Shown here one piece after another: positions 53,691-64,000 of a stretch of DNA of 64,000 nt. The translations under genes were made by a program, and so were the position numbers. Location of the stretch: the NCBI RefSeq assembly GCF_029784165.1, contig NC_073696.1:100990065-101054064 (forward strand), read 5' to 3'. How positions within the stretch are numbered: the first letter of the stretch is position 1; every line of letters begins with the position of its first letter. Below the pieces are notes generated by a model, which worked only from the letters and a program-made list of their open reading frames with translations, ran no database searches and was not told where the DNA came from. The DNA comes from Wyeomyia smithii (Eukaryota > Arthropoda > Insecta > Diptera > Culicidae).

Positions 53691-54456
53691 ATTGACACCC
53701 CTTCCTCTTCTATAAAGGAAGGGTCCCTTACAAATAAAAAACAAATTTCGCACAGCTCAAGAACCAATCAAGCAAATACAACCAAATTTGCTCGACAATG
53801 GTTTGGTTTGGGGCAATGGTTTGACAATCCCCCTCCTCTTCTGTTTCAAAATTCCAAAACATTAAAGTATACTGAGTTTAAAGTAAATTTTGTTAAATTT
53901 GGAAAACTAAGCAATAGAAGCCCAAAAGCTTGAGTTTTCATCGGTCAATCCAAATTTTAGATTTCTCTATCATATTTTCGAAGGCTCAAAAATTTTTTAA
54001 CATCATTGATATGACATTTTTAAATGAAGATTACAATTGCCCTATAAATAGTTTGCCATCAAATGATTTCCTTTGTTTTTACTAATTCACTGCAGGCCTA
54101 ACAATCTCTAAATGAGGCACAACTACTCCAATCAGATAATTTGGGTGAAAGGGAAAGACCATAGGGAATAAAACCTGTTTAGTAAAATACATACTCTGGA
54201 ACTTCATATAAAATACAGTTATATTATTCCTAAATCTTTGATGGATTACTCTGGGTCCCAGAGTCTGGGATTTTAAGGTTAGTGCTACTTTAAATGTTTA
54301 GCAATAGCAATTCAAAAACACGAATTTTCCAAAAAAAAATACAAATATGCTAACAATCCAGCCATCATTCCTAAACAAAATTAAGCATCCCTACAGTACC
54401 GTACCCCCTCCGAACGGCCGCCGCTGCTGTGCCAGAGGAATGTTTGGTGGAGCGGT

Positions 54457-54491
54457 TATAGATATCGATGACATTGCAACGTGAGTGCAGT
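54457..54491 (+). promoter_or_regulatory. Possible core promoter for the exon at 54524
   Basis: TATAGATA starts at 54457 and a GCAGT initiator at 54487-54491 puts +1 at 54489, 32 nt downstream. The TATA box is imperfect. Confidence 0.3.
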
Positions 54492-54523
54492 AACTAGTCT
54501 CAACACAACACAAGCTAAAGCAC

Positions 54524-54596
54524 ATGTATGGAAGTATGAACACCATGTTTGTCGCTGGTGTTTTCCTACTTTTCGTGCCTACCGCTCTGCGGAACG
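54524..54596 (+). CDS. Candidate first exon of a secreted peptide (partial)
   Basis: I do not recognise a family. ATG at 54524 opens MYGSMNTMFVAGVFLLFVPT followed by ALRN and a split Gly codon at the donor G|GTAAGG (54597). The N-terminus reads as a signal peptide. A TATA/initiator pair 32 nt apart sits 35 nt upstream. A possible second exon begins after GATACTCACAG at 54770; the joined frame would add about 20 hydrophobic residues and stop near 54840, with AATAAA at 54878. That second exon is weak. Design resembles the better-supported gene at 4752-4954, but the peptide sequences are unrelated. Confidence 0.28.
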
Positions 54597-55371
54597 GTAA
54601 GGTCCACGAGTGTCATTGTATCACATCCCTTGGCCTAGTTACGTAGTAAGTTGCTGCATGCTTACTTACCTGTATAAGCCGAAAACATGAGCATTAAGCC
54701 GGCGGCGGCCGTCATCAATGTCAAAGGTTTTTTTTTTTTTGTATATGCGATGCAGCCAGCAGTGCTGCGATACTCACAGGCACAACTATTCTGCAAGCAC
54801 TGTTCCCAGTGCTGGAATTCTATTTTTTATTTATAAGCTAGACAAAAAAACACATGTTATATGACATTTTTTCTCAAAATAAATATTCACTTGACAGGAT
54901 TGTGATTGAATAATATGGAAAAATATTGGCTATGAGAGCGTAACCAGGCCCAATGAAGACAAATTAAATAAGATGGACTCCAATGCAGTATGATAGATAA
55001 CGACAGAATATAAAAGTTAGTGTTATAATCAATGCTTGAAAAACATTTGTGTATGGCTATCTAGCAGATAAATCTAGTAAATAAATCCTACTCGTGATTC
55101 AAAAGACAATAACAACTGCGGATTAGTACCTGATCATTGTTGTTAAACCTTATTCCCCCTCTCGATACTGTGACCAGGTTCTATTTCAAGCAACAATTTG
55201 TAAAAATGATTATAAAACTATGTAGTACACGGTACCTATCATTTACCTACAACATAGTTATATCCAATCAGCTCTATGGTCTTAGTTTCATACACAAAGT
55301 AAGACACAGCTGTAGCTGCTTAGTTGCCCCCAGTCATTAGTTTTTCTTTTAGCTGCTACAATCATGCACTA

Positions 55372-55599
55372 AGTACATATGTCATCATGGTGAAGCCATT
55401 AGGGAATAGATCTCTGAAATTTCTAGGCGCCTAATGCAAGTATCCATACATATGAATAGTATTGGAGCGACGCTTTGATGTGTTTAGTACATATGTCATC
55501 ATGGTGAAGCCATTAGGAAATAGATCTCTGAAATTTCTAGGCGCCTAATGCAAGTATCCATACATATGAATAGTATTGGAGCGACGCTTTGATGTGTTT
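55372..55599. repeat. Tandem duplication of a 114-bp unit
   Basis: 55372-55485 and 55486-55599 are head-to-tail copies differing at a single base (ATTAGGGAAT versus ATTAGGAAAT). No larger array surrounds them, so this is a recent local duplication. Confidence 0.95.
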
Positions 55600-57599
55600 A
55601 CAATACCCACAAGCTGCAGCTGGGTTTTTTTTTGATGGGTGGTAAAAAGAGGACGCAAGTGATAGGCAGCGGAGACAGTTGCCATGGGGAACGATGATGA
55701 GCACACTTAAACGCGACCGCGGCATGACAAATGTGTCATTAAACGAAGGATGAAAGTGTCAATTATATTTTATCACCATAGAGCAATGAATTTGTTGCAC
55801 CCATAACACTCCCATAAGCGGCGCCAATGAATGCCGATTTGAGGGCGTATTGGATAGCTACTTGGAACTAGTTGACGGAATCATATTGCTACTTTTGTGC
55901 GGTTTATGTGTGTTTCTATACACAGTTTAACATTTGTTGTCCTCATCCATGAGAAATCTCTTCACTGGATTTAACAGCAATTAAAAAAAAAATATTAGGC
56001 GATGTTAATTGTTGTTAATCAGTAAAATGTATCTGAATGATGATGTTAAGAAAGACGTCAAAATTGTAGTTTAAAAGACCATGAATATTACCAAAGTTAT
56101 GATGTAAACAATGTATAACAACTGATAATATTTCATGAAGTTTGTTTCGTGAGAACTGATGTATTTGTTTTGACTACGCTACGCGCAGCTTTGAATCAAT
56201 TGAAATCCGTTTCTAATTATTAGAAACATTAACAATCATTGCACATATTACAACTCGAAAAGTACACATTCGATAAAAATGATGTGAAACACTAATTAAA
56301 AATTACAAGAGAAGCAATAGGTGTCTTTTTTTTAATTTGATATTGAAACTTGATTTGAAAAATCGACCAAAAATAACCACGAGGCTCAGGAACAGCCCCT
56401 AACAAAAGAACACGGGGTTCAAGTTACAATGTAGCATATCGAAATAATTGCAGATTTATTTCGCGATATATTTGATCGTTTCGGTGGAAGATTTTTCCTG
56501 CTAAAATTTTAGTCTAACGGCTAAAAGGCCAAGCTCTCCGCACTCAGCGTTACTTCGTCGGTGTGCTATGTACCCGCAGAAGTAATTGAGTTATTCCACC
56601 TCGTGTGCAAGTGTTCGCTATCCGCACTTTCGCGCCATGGAGCGCGGTTCAATAACTTGCGAAATTGGAACCGTTTTTCTGGTACTCTCTCACCTCTTGT
56701 GTCTTCTACCACGGGACCCGCTTTTTTCAAGCGATTGATTATGGCAGATTTGCGAAAAACAGCGCCTTTTGCGCATCAATCACGGCGCAAATCGAAAACC
56801 GGGCGTTGGCGCTTTCGTTAAATTAGCACTCACTGATTTATTTTCGCGAAACAACCGGTTGGTTGTGCCGATTTTACGAATGCTGAGGTTAGCCAACGGT
56901 GCTCTCGGTAGCGTTGCTGCCCGGTTGCTGGCTGCTTCTGTAGCAAATCTGGTGGACCGTAGGAAGAACCGTTTGTTTTGTTTCTTTTTATTTTTTTCAT
57001 TTCCTTTTTGCGTGGAGTCCACAAGATTCATCTGCGAATGCGGCACAAAATTGATGGATCATTTTCCAGTTCCGTCCGTCAGTTGGGGCACCGCTCGCGC
57101 TCACGCGCATTGCAGAGGGTTGCGTGTTGCATAAAATAGTTATATTCTATTGAACTATTCATACTAATAATTTTGATGTTCAATGTTTGATTCTTCGTAG
57201 TTGGTAATTGTAACCAACCCCATTCTAGCTTTATCCAGGACTCGAAGAATGAGTGTAGTTTTCATACAGTCTATGGGAACAATAAAGCACTGCGCGTTTT
57301 ATTTTCAACAAATCTGCTAAGCAAAATTTGCTACATTGAAAAATAACGAAATTGCTTGCTTCTATTCACGGATAGCTATGCTGAGTTCTGTGTGACTAAA
57401 TCATTCGATGGATTGTGAAAAAATGGGGCATTTCACATGGCGGTTTAATGTTCCCATTCAAGCATGAACAGCAAACTCCCAAAGATTACGAGCTCGAGGA
57501 CATCTTCTAATACGGAAAGCCAAAGTATGAAAACTTTTGATATAGTTTATATAGGAAAAATTGAAGTTAGGGAAATATCGAAGTGTCTGAAAATATCAT

Positions 57600-58740
57600 C
57601 TGCCTGATTCTCTGCTTAGAATAGTTCTGGCGGCTCCCTCATGAGGCATTCTGGCTACATGTCCAGCCCACATATGCCTGCCCCGCTGAATTACCTTTAC
57701 TATATCAGTATGTTTGCATACCTGGTACAACTCGTGAAAGGATGCGTACGCCACACTTCCAACATACCGCTAAATATCAATCGCAGAACTTTACGCTGAA
57801 GACTCCGAGCACTCGTTGATCAGCTTCCTTCAGCCAGCCTTTAGCTTCCGTAATAGGCAACGAGGAGCATCAGCGTCCTACAGAGCGCTAGTTTTGTAAG
57901 ACTTTGCAAACTACGGGACCTTAGCTGGTTACGTAGTCCGTAGAAGGCCCTGTTTGCAGCTGTACCTAGATAAACGAATTTTTCAACCACTTCAATTCGT
58001 TCCCCATCAATCTCCACTTCAGCACCAACACCACCGAAACTCCAGCGCTCCCTACCAGCTACCATCTATTTTGTTTTAGGAGAGTTAATGCTGAGTCCCA
58101 ACTTCGCTGCATCCCTCTTAAAAGGCCTGAAGGCCTCCTCCACCACGGCCCTACGGTCGATACCGATGAAATCATTCGGTGTCCGCAAAACCAAAGAGCA
58201 TGTGGGATTTCGTGATGATCTTTGCACGTTTGCTCTTCGTACTGCACCTTCAAGGGCGATCTTGAATAGAAAGTTGGGGAGCGCATCCCCCTGCTTCAGT
58301 CCATCTAACATTACGAACGCGACTGATGTCTCGTCAGCTAACCGCTAACCCTCATACGACTCAGCTATGCCGCCTTAAAATCTTCAAACAGATGGTGAGT
58401 CTGCAAGTTATACTCCCGGAACTTATCGAGGATCATGGTAGAAATTTGATCCTTCGTGGAACGCCCCTGTCGGAAACCAGCCTGGTATTTGCCGACGAAG
58501 GATTCCGCAAACGGTCTCAATCTGAAAAACAAGATACGGAAGAGCACTTAGTATGCGAAGTTGAGCAACGTAATGCCTCGATAGTTGAAACAATCCAGTC
58601 GATGGCCCTTCTTGTAGATTGAGCATATGAAGCCTTCTAACCATGCGTTCGGTATTTGTTCATCTAACGAGATCCTCAGTATGATCTGGTGTACGACCGC
58701 TATACGAGTAACCCTAGCGGAGATTGGGTAACCACCCCTG
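57600..58740 (-). pseudogene. RTE-like LINE, RT fragment
   Basis: On the minus strand: RIAVVHQIILRISLDEQIPN, then AWLEGFICSIYKKGHRLDC and NYRGITLLNFAY with a stop; LRPFAESFVGKYQAGFRQGR, then STKDQISTMILDKFREYNLQ and HHLFEDFKAA at about 58365. After a gap comes MLDGLKQGDALPNFLFKIAL (58311), where canonical elements have GLRQGD-LS-LLFN; then NDFIGIDRR, where the catalytic A-DD box is degraded; GERIEVVEKFVYLGT; and RKVLRLIFSGM at about 57790. Frame breaks and lost catalytic residues make it inactive. Confidence 0.82.
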
Positions 58741-59100
58741 TTGGAAACTTTGGTCGCACGCTGACTAGGTTGTACGCGGCTGTATCCTCATTTAAGTGGC
58801 GGCGCACGACAGCGTCTGACTCTGAGCAGCCGGATGAATTATGAAATGCTGTATCCTAAGATGGCAGCCCCATCAACAGGATGAAGGAATCGCGGCCCTT
58901 TTAAAGTAGTATACCGAAACCTCTCCTAACCACGAAACAATGAAATTAGAAATACGAAACGAAACCGTAACGACCTAGGCTACGAACACGGAAAGAGAAA
59001 ACGGTAAACGATTGAAAATTGGGTACTCGGAATGTACGATCTCTCAACGAACAGAAGCCAGCTGGCTTGCTTGGTCGTGAACTACAGCGGCAGGAAGTCG
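58741..59100 (+). pseudogene. RTE-like LINE 5' fragment (leader plus start of endonuclease)
   Basis: On the plus strand, a G+C-richer leader (SNPSGDWVTTPVGNFGRTLT-like reading at 58705-58770) leads to LGTRNVRSLNEQKPAGLLGR, then ELQRQEVD, the start of an AP-endonuclease domain. The domain is cut off at 59101 where a different inverted-repeat unit begins. It is head-to-head with the RT fragment at 57600-58740, which lacks exactly this 5' region. Confidence 0.6.
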
Positions 59101-59269
59101 ACCGTCGTGCGGGGCTTCTTTTGACATGCGGGAGGGGGGGGGGTCTACTTTGGACACTTCAGTTTTACGATGTTTTGCCTTTCTCCTAGAAAGGTATAGC
59201 AATCACGGGAAAAATCAAAGGCATAAAAGTGGTCCCAATGGCCGAATGTCATATACCGCTCGACTCAGT

Positions 59270-59335
59270 TCGACGAACTGAGCATTTTCTGTGTGTATGT
59301 ATGTATGTGTGTATGTGTGTGTATGTGCAACTTTT
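59270..59335. repeat. (TATG/TGTG)n microsatellite
   Basis: CTGTGTGTATGTATGTATGT followed by further TGTATG units, ending at TGTGCAAC. Confidence 0.85.
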
Positions 59336-59724
59336 TTTTCTCACTCATTTTTCTCAGAGATGGCTGGACCGGTTTTCATGAAATTAATTGCAAATGAAAG
59401 GTCTAGTTGCGCCCTAGGTTGCTATTGAATTTCATTGTAATCGAATTTTTAGTTCAGAGGTTATGCTGGTTGTAAAAATCACGAAACATCAATATCTCAG
59501 GAACCCTTGAACAATGAATTTCATAATGTTTAAACATGTGGTTTAAAAGTTATAGAAAGAAACGTAACCCGGAGACTGTTTAAAACTATAGCTACGATCA
59601 AAATATGTGGCCTCAACATCATTTAAATTTGATATTGTACTATTTCAATGTTTACGGCCTTGCTCGGGATTGAAGTTGAAATTGAAAGTCATTTTTATCA
59701 TTTCACAATACAATACAACAATAT

Positions 59725-62700
59725 TCTAGTACCCAAAGAGTGGATATTTTAAATATAGGAAATGCTCCAACTTTTTCAAGCCACTACAGAGAGGAAGTGC
59801 TAGACTTAACACTCTGTACAAATAATGTTATTCATGAAGTGAACAATTGGCGGGTTTCTAACGAAGAATCATTGGCTGATCATAGATTTATATTCTTTGA
59901 GCATCTAAATGATTGTTTAGAGGTAACTCGTTTCAGGAATCCAAAAAATACAGATTGGGACGCCTATGTCGACGCTCTAGCGTCGAAATTTCACGGGTAT
60001 GAATCTGTTTTGGAAAGCCCACATGATCTAGACGATGCTGTTGAAATCACAACATCCTACATCATGGAGACTTATGAAGAAAGTTGTCCCTTACGTACAA
60101 TTAAATCAACACGAGGCACGTCCTGGTGGAATACTGAACTTGCAAAATTACGCAAGAATTGCAGAAGGGCTTGGAACAGACGCCGTACAGAGGGAATCAT
60201 TGCTTTTAAAACAGCTCGGAAAGCCTATAAAAAAGCTCTGAAATCCTCTGAACGACGGGGTTGGAAAAACCACTGCACAAACATTTCTAGTGTGAATGAA
60301 ACTAGCAGACTTAATAAAGTTTTAGCGAAATCTAAGGACTTTCAAATTAACTCAATAAAGAATGAAGATGGAAATTTTAGTACAAACGATGGAGAGGTTC
60401 TAGAAAACCTCTTTAGAATACATTTTCCGGGGTGCTTAGAGCTGGAACAATATGACGTTCCCGATCACTTTTCTGTTCCTTCGGACACATGGGTGATAGC
60501 TCGTCGGTTGATAACAATCGAGTCAATAAAATGGGCTTTGGATAGTTTTTTGCCATATAAGACTCCTGGAGCTGATGGAATATACCCATGTTTGCTCCAG
60601 AGAGGCTTCCAACATTTAAAAAATATTTTGAAGCAGATTTTGACTTGCAGCCTTGCTACAGGATACATTCCAAAATCCTGGAGAGAAATAAAAGTCAAAT
60701 TTATTCCAAAGGGGGGACGTGCTTCATATGATGAAGCAAAAAGCTTTAGGCCAATCAGCTTGAGCTCGTTCTTCCTCAAATGTTTGGAGAGAATTATCGA
60801 TCATAACATCCGTAACGAAATTTTGTCCAGACGACCTCTTCATGGAATGCAACATGCGTATCAAAGAGGAAAGTCTACAATTACTCTCTTACACCGTGTT
60901 ATCCATGATATAGAAAAGGCCTTTTCACGGAAGCAATCCTGTTTAGGAGTTTTCTTAGATATTGAGGGAGCTTTTGACAGTGTTCCATTCAATGCTATAG
61001 TTGATGCGGCACACTTTCATGAAATACCCTCATTTATCGTGACGTGGATACATGAGATGCTAAAAAATCGTTATTTGAACTCATCGCTAAGAGGAACGTT
61101 CATAAGAAAACAATGCATCAAAGGATGTCCCCAGGGAGGCGTTTTGTCACCTCTGCTGTGGAATCTCGTAGCGGACGGTCTGTTACGAAGACTAAATAAC
61201 TTAGGATTTCCCTCTTATGGCTTCACTGATGATTATCTGGTTATGATTACTGGAATGTGTATAAGCACAATTTTTAACCTGATGCAACAGGCTCTAAAGG
61301 AAACTGAAAAGTGATGTCGTGAAGTTGGGCTCTCTGTAAATCCCAATAAAACATCACTTGTATTGTTCACTAAAAAAAGGAGAATCACTGAAGCTCGTCC
61401 ACTTCGTTTCTTTGACTCTGAGGTCTGTGTGACAGATCAAGTTAAACACCTTGGAGTAATACTAGACTCTAAACTTAACTGGTCTGCTCACATCGATTTT
61501 AGAATCAAAAAGGCATGCATGGTCTTTGGACAATGTAGACGAACAATTGGTAAAAGCTGGGGTCTTAAACCTAAATACATTTACTGGATTTATACTGCAA
61601 TAATAAGACCAATACTAGCGTACGGATGTCTCGTATGGTGGCAAAAGAGAGAGCTGAGTAGCATTCAGACAAAGTTAAACCATCTACAGCGGATGTGTCT
61701 AATGTCATTGTCTGGTGCATTCTCTACAACACCCACTGCTGCTTTAGAAGCTCTTTTTGGTATAAAACCGTTGCAAATTTTCTTGAAACAGGAAGCCTAC
61801 TCATGTGCATACCGGTTACAAGCAAATGGATTTTGGCACTATGATATCGATAATAACAATTCCCATTCACGTGTGTGGTCACACATGCTCTCGTGGGACC
61901 AACTTATAGTTGCTCCAAGTGATATGACTCTTCCTGTGAGTTTTCCTTATGGTGATTTCAGTACCTCTTTACCTGTGCGTAATGATTGGATATCAGGCCG
62001 CATAGAAAGAGAAATTTCGGATCATATTGTTATTTATACGGATGGATCTCTGCTTGAAGGAAAAGCTGGAGCCGGAGTTTACTCGAGTGAACTAAGATTG
62101 CAACAATCTTTTTCATTGGGTATCTACTGCACAGTCTTCCAAGCTGAAATCTTTGCTATTATTTGTGGAGTGCTGGCAGCCCTCCAACAAAAGGTAATTG
62201 GGCAAATAATCTATATTTGTTCTGATAGTCAAGCTGCTGTCAAAGCACTTGGTTCTCACAACTCTAGGTCGAAGCTAGTCATTGCGTGTCGCACTTGTCT
62301 AGAAGAACTTAGCATCATGAATACTGTTAATCTTCTTTGGGTCACTGGACACTCTAACATTGCTGGCAACGAATGGGCAGACGAGCTTGCCCGAAGTGGT
62401 GCATCAAATAATTTTGTGGGTCCTGAGCCCGCGGTACCTATTCCTGAGTCTTGGATAAAACAAAAGATCTGCTTTTGGGCTTTATCTAAGCATAACAGGT
62501 TGTGGACAAATCTTGACTCCTGTCGCCAAACAAAATTGTTTTTACCAAGCTTATCTGTAAAAGTTAGTAACTATCTTTTGAATTTATCAAAAAAGAACTG
62601 CAGTGTGCTGATAAGAGCTCTAACTGGCCACTGTAGTTTGAACTATCATTTAGCAAGCATGCATCGTTCGAATACTTTTGGTTGCGACCTCTGTGAAGGC

Positions 62701-62859
62701 GATTATGGGTCTTCTTTTCATTTAGTATGTAGTTGTCCCAGACTTGCCCAACTGCGTTACAGGATTTTCGGTCGTCATCTCATAAATGAATCTGAATATA
62801 GATCTCTTGATTTGAAAAATATCCTTCAGTTCATTCTCAATTGCGGGAAAGAACTCTAG
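59725..62859 (+). pseudogene. LOA/Lian-like LINE ORF (endonuclease end, RT, RNase H), one nonsense mutation
   Basis: The open frame enters near 59725 (QRVDILNIGNAPTF), with no ATG, because the 5' end is truncated inside the endonuclease. It runs to a TGA at 61312-61314 and continues in the same frame to 62859, about 1,040 codons. RT motifs: KTPGADGIYPCLLQ, FRPISLSS, VFLDIEGAFDSV (catalytic Asp), KGCPQGGVLSPLLWN, and FTDDY where most relatives have (F/Y)ADD. RNase H: IVIYTDGS, CSDSQAAVKALG and LLWVTGHSNIAGNEWADE. The TGA replaces a Trp: the related copy at 18412 reads SWCDREGLNVNPSKT where this one reads EK*CREVGLSVNPNKT. A C-terminal zinc-like motif (CDLCEGDYGSSFHLVCSC) is intact. The 3' UTR runs to about 63180. 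Confidence 0.9.
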
Positions 62860-64000
62860 TGCCTTCTAAATTTTTGCTGGGACTAGGACTAGGAAGACGA
62901 ACTTTATGGTTTGTCACTGATAATTCCTAGAACACAAATATCCCATGCTTTTTCTATGTTTTCAATCCTTTCTTTATCCTTTTCCTCTTCTACTCTTAAT
63001 ACTTCCTTCTTCTTCTATCTCTTTTTTCCCTTTTTGTCAGGTAAATGATGAGAAGGTTCCTGCGGTTAGGCACAAATCCTCCACATGTGAGGGGAACGTG
63101 CCGTTATAAGCCATGGCTTTTTAGCCGGGATAATGTTCCTAAAAAAACATTGGGTGATGTTTGTCCCTTCAAGATTGTTTTCCAGAAATCGGAAGCTACT
63201 ATGTATCTAGAAATTTGAAAATCCTAAGTTGATTTCTGGCCTCTGGGTGTAACGCTTCCGCAATACTCAAAATAGATGATATTTGGTCATCTAAATTTGT
63301 TTTTCAGAAACTGAAAGTCGGTATCTTCGCCTTCGAAATACCCGGGTTAGGCAAAATTTGGCCATTTTAGGATGTATTCCGGCAACCAGAAGTAGTCATC
63401 TGATTTTTTGCGTGATGTATTTGAAACATATTTATTTCATGGTATTTGCATATGTATGTTTTAATGAATGCTCATATGTGTGTGAATGTTAGGTTTTGAA
63501 TGTTCGGTATAATTGTGCTATCCGAAATTCCTTGTTAAGAGTGAAAAATTAAACCACCAGAAATTTTCAAGGAGTATTTTTTCTCCTTAATTGTGTAAAT
63601 CTATTTTAACATATAATAAGTTTGAATGAGAAAGGCTGGGTCTCACCGCTAGGTGGATTAATTTGGGTTTTTAGCAAAAATACACAGCAAAATACATGAT
63701 AAAACATTGCATTTTGCACCATATTGCATGAACTGGTCTCACAAATCACACGTTCGTGCTTGTCAGAGTTCCATTTACTATAATTAAAGTTACAATTACA
63801 TGGAGATGATAAACTTGGGAAAGGTGTCAAAAGAAGCCCCGCACGACGGTAAGCAAATTGTCTAAGAAGCAATATTGAAGGCTTTTATCATTTTCATTTT
63901 GATTAGGTTTTGATGAAATATTTTATTGTCGCCAATGACAGTAAAGCGCTAATAATTTAGATTTGAGGCAGCTCCAAATGCTTTTATATCTCAAATCGAC
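62860..64000. other. LINE 3' UTR and flanking repeat, then unrecognised DNA
   Basis: 62860-63180 is the 3' UTR of the LOA-like LINE, with a pyrimidine-rich stretch at 62940-63035. 63181-63824 belongs to the surrounding unit and includes GAGAAAGGCTGGGTCTCACC near 63628. 63851-64000 shows nothing recognisable. Confidence 0.45.

Larger units (their letters stand above)
53691..57590. other. Mostly unrecognised DNA
   Basis: Apart from the candidate exon at 54524-54596 and the tandem duplication at 55372-55599, no gene is supported. 56520-57130 is G+C-richer and has several open frames on both strands without clear identity. 54740-54752 is a T run. Confidence 0.35.
59101..63850. mobile_element. 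4.75-kb unit bounded by identical 26-bp inverted repeats
   Basis: 59101-59126 (ACCGTCGTGCGGGGCTTCTT plus TTGACA) and 63825-63850 are exact reverse complements. Inside the left end is CCTTTCTCCTAGAAAGG and a TATG/TG microsatellite block; inside the right end is GAGAAAGGCTGGGTCTCACC. Between them lies an LOA-like LINE. The left repeat cuts an RTE endonuclease frame. No transposase was found. Confidence 0.65.

Noticed and set aside
56780..57046. Minus-strand reading resembling a decayed histone H3 (FATEAAS, SIRKIG, RLFREN)
   Set aside because: Matches are short, need two internal deletions and frame changes, and DNA-level similarity is poor; I cannot distinguish it from chance without an alignment score.

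Overview
This window looks like intergenic or intronic DNA of a mosquito, most likely an aedine (Aedes-like) genome. The reasons are the A+T-rich background, the near absence of long host reading frames, and the repeat families present: mariner/Tc1 (ITm) transposases, RTE/JAM1-like, I-clade, jockey-clade and LOA/Lian-like LINEs, a Ty1/copia element, several tRNA-derived SINEs and many fold-back MITEs. The species is an inference; no search was run. The largest intact ORF is the 1,235-aa ORF2 of an I-clade LINE (47742-51449, minus).

Layout, left to right. 1-4.4 kb: an ITm transposase pseudogene split by a LINE 3' fragment, a second mariner-like transposase relic, and a 1.1-kb inverted-repeat element. 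4.6-5.04 kb: a perfect-looking hairpin beside a compact two-exon gene for a tiny secreted peptide (minus, 4752-4954) with TATA box, initiator, 83-nt intron and poly(A) signal. This is the best host-gene candidate. 5.1-7.3 kb: a fold-back MITE abutting an RTE-like LINE relic. 7.3-15.9 kb: mostly unrecognised A+T-rich DNA with one candidate internal exon (10697-10770) and a LINE 3' fragment with exact target-site duplication (TSD). 15.9-18.2 kb: three consecutive inverted-repeat units bounded by TTAA. 18.4-20.4 kb: a broken LOA-like LINE. 21-25 kb: a SINE with TSD, a hairpin, a TA-flanked element and a hAT-type MITE with near-perfect TSD.

25-29 kb: a fold-back MITE split by a decayed copia element, whose left LTR is itself split by a 1-kb TA-flanked element. 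33-34.8 kb: the same MITE family split by a hAT-type element with an exact 8-bp TSD. 35-38.2 kb: an RTE relic, a 1.8-kb fold-back with ~430-bp arms, and a SINE with a 13-bp TSD. 40.7 and 42.1 kb: two more SINEs with exact TSDs. 46.5-53.7 kb: a three-level nest, with a jockey-clade LINE split by an element with 118-bp inverted repeats, which holds a nearly full-length I-clade LINE. 57.6-63.85 kb: RTE fragments in head-to-head orientation, then a 4.75-kb unit bounded by 26-bp identical inverted repeats that contains an LOA-like LINE broken by one in-frame stop.

No multi-gene operon-like system, CRISPR array, rRNA or bona fide tRNA gene was seen. The most interesting content is the micro-secretory peptide gene, two weaker signal-peptide first exons of similar design (8849-8896 minus; 54524-54596 plus), and the unusually readable record of nested transposition.
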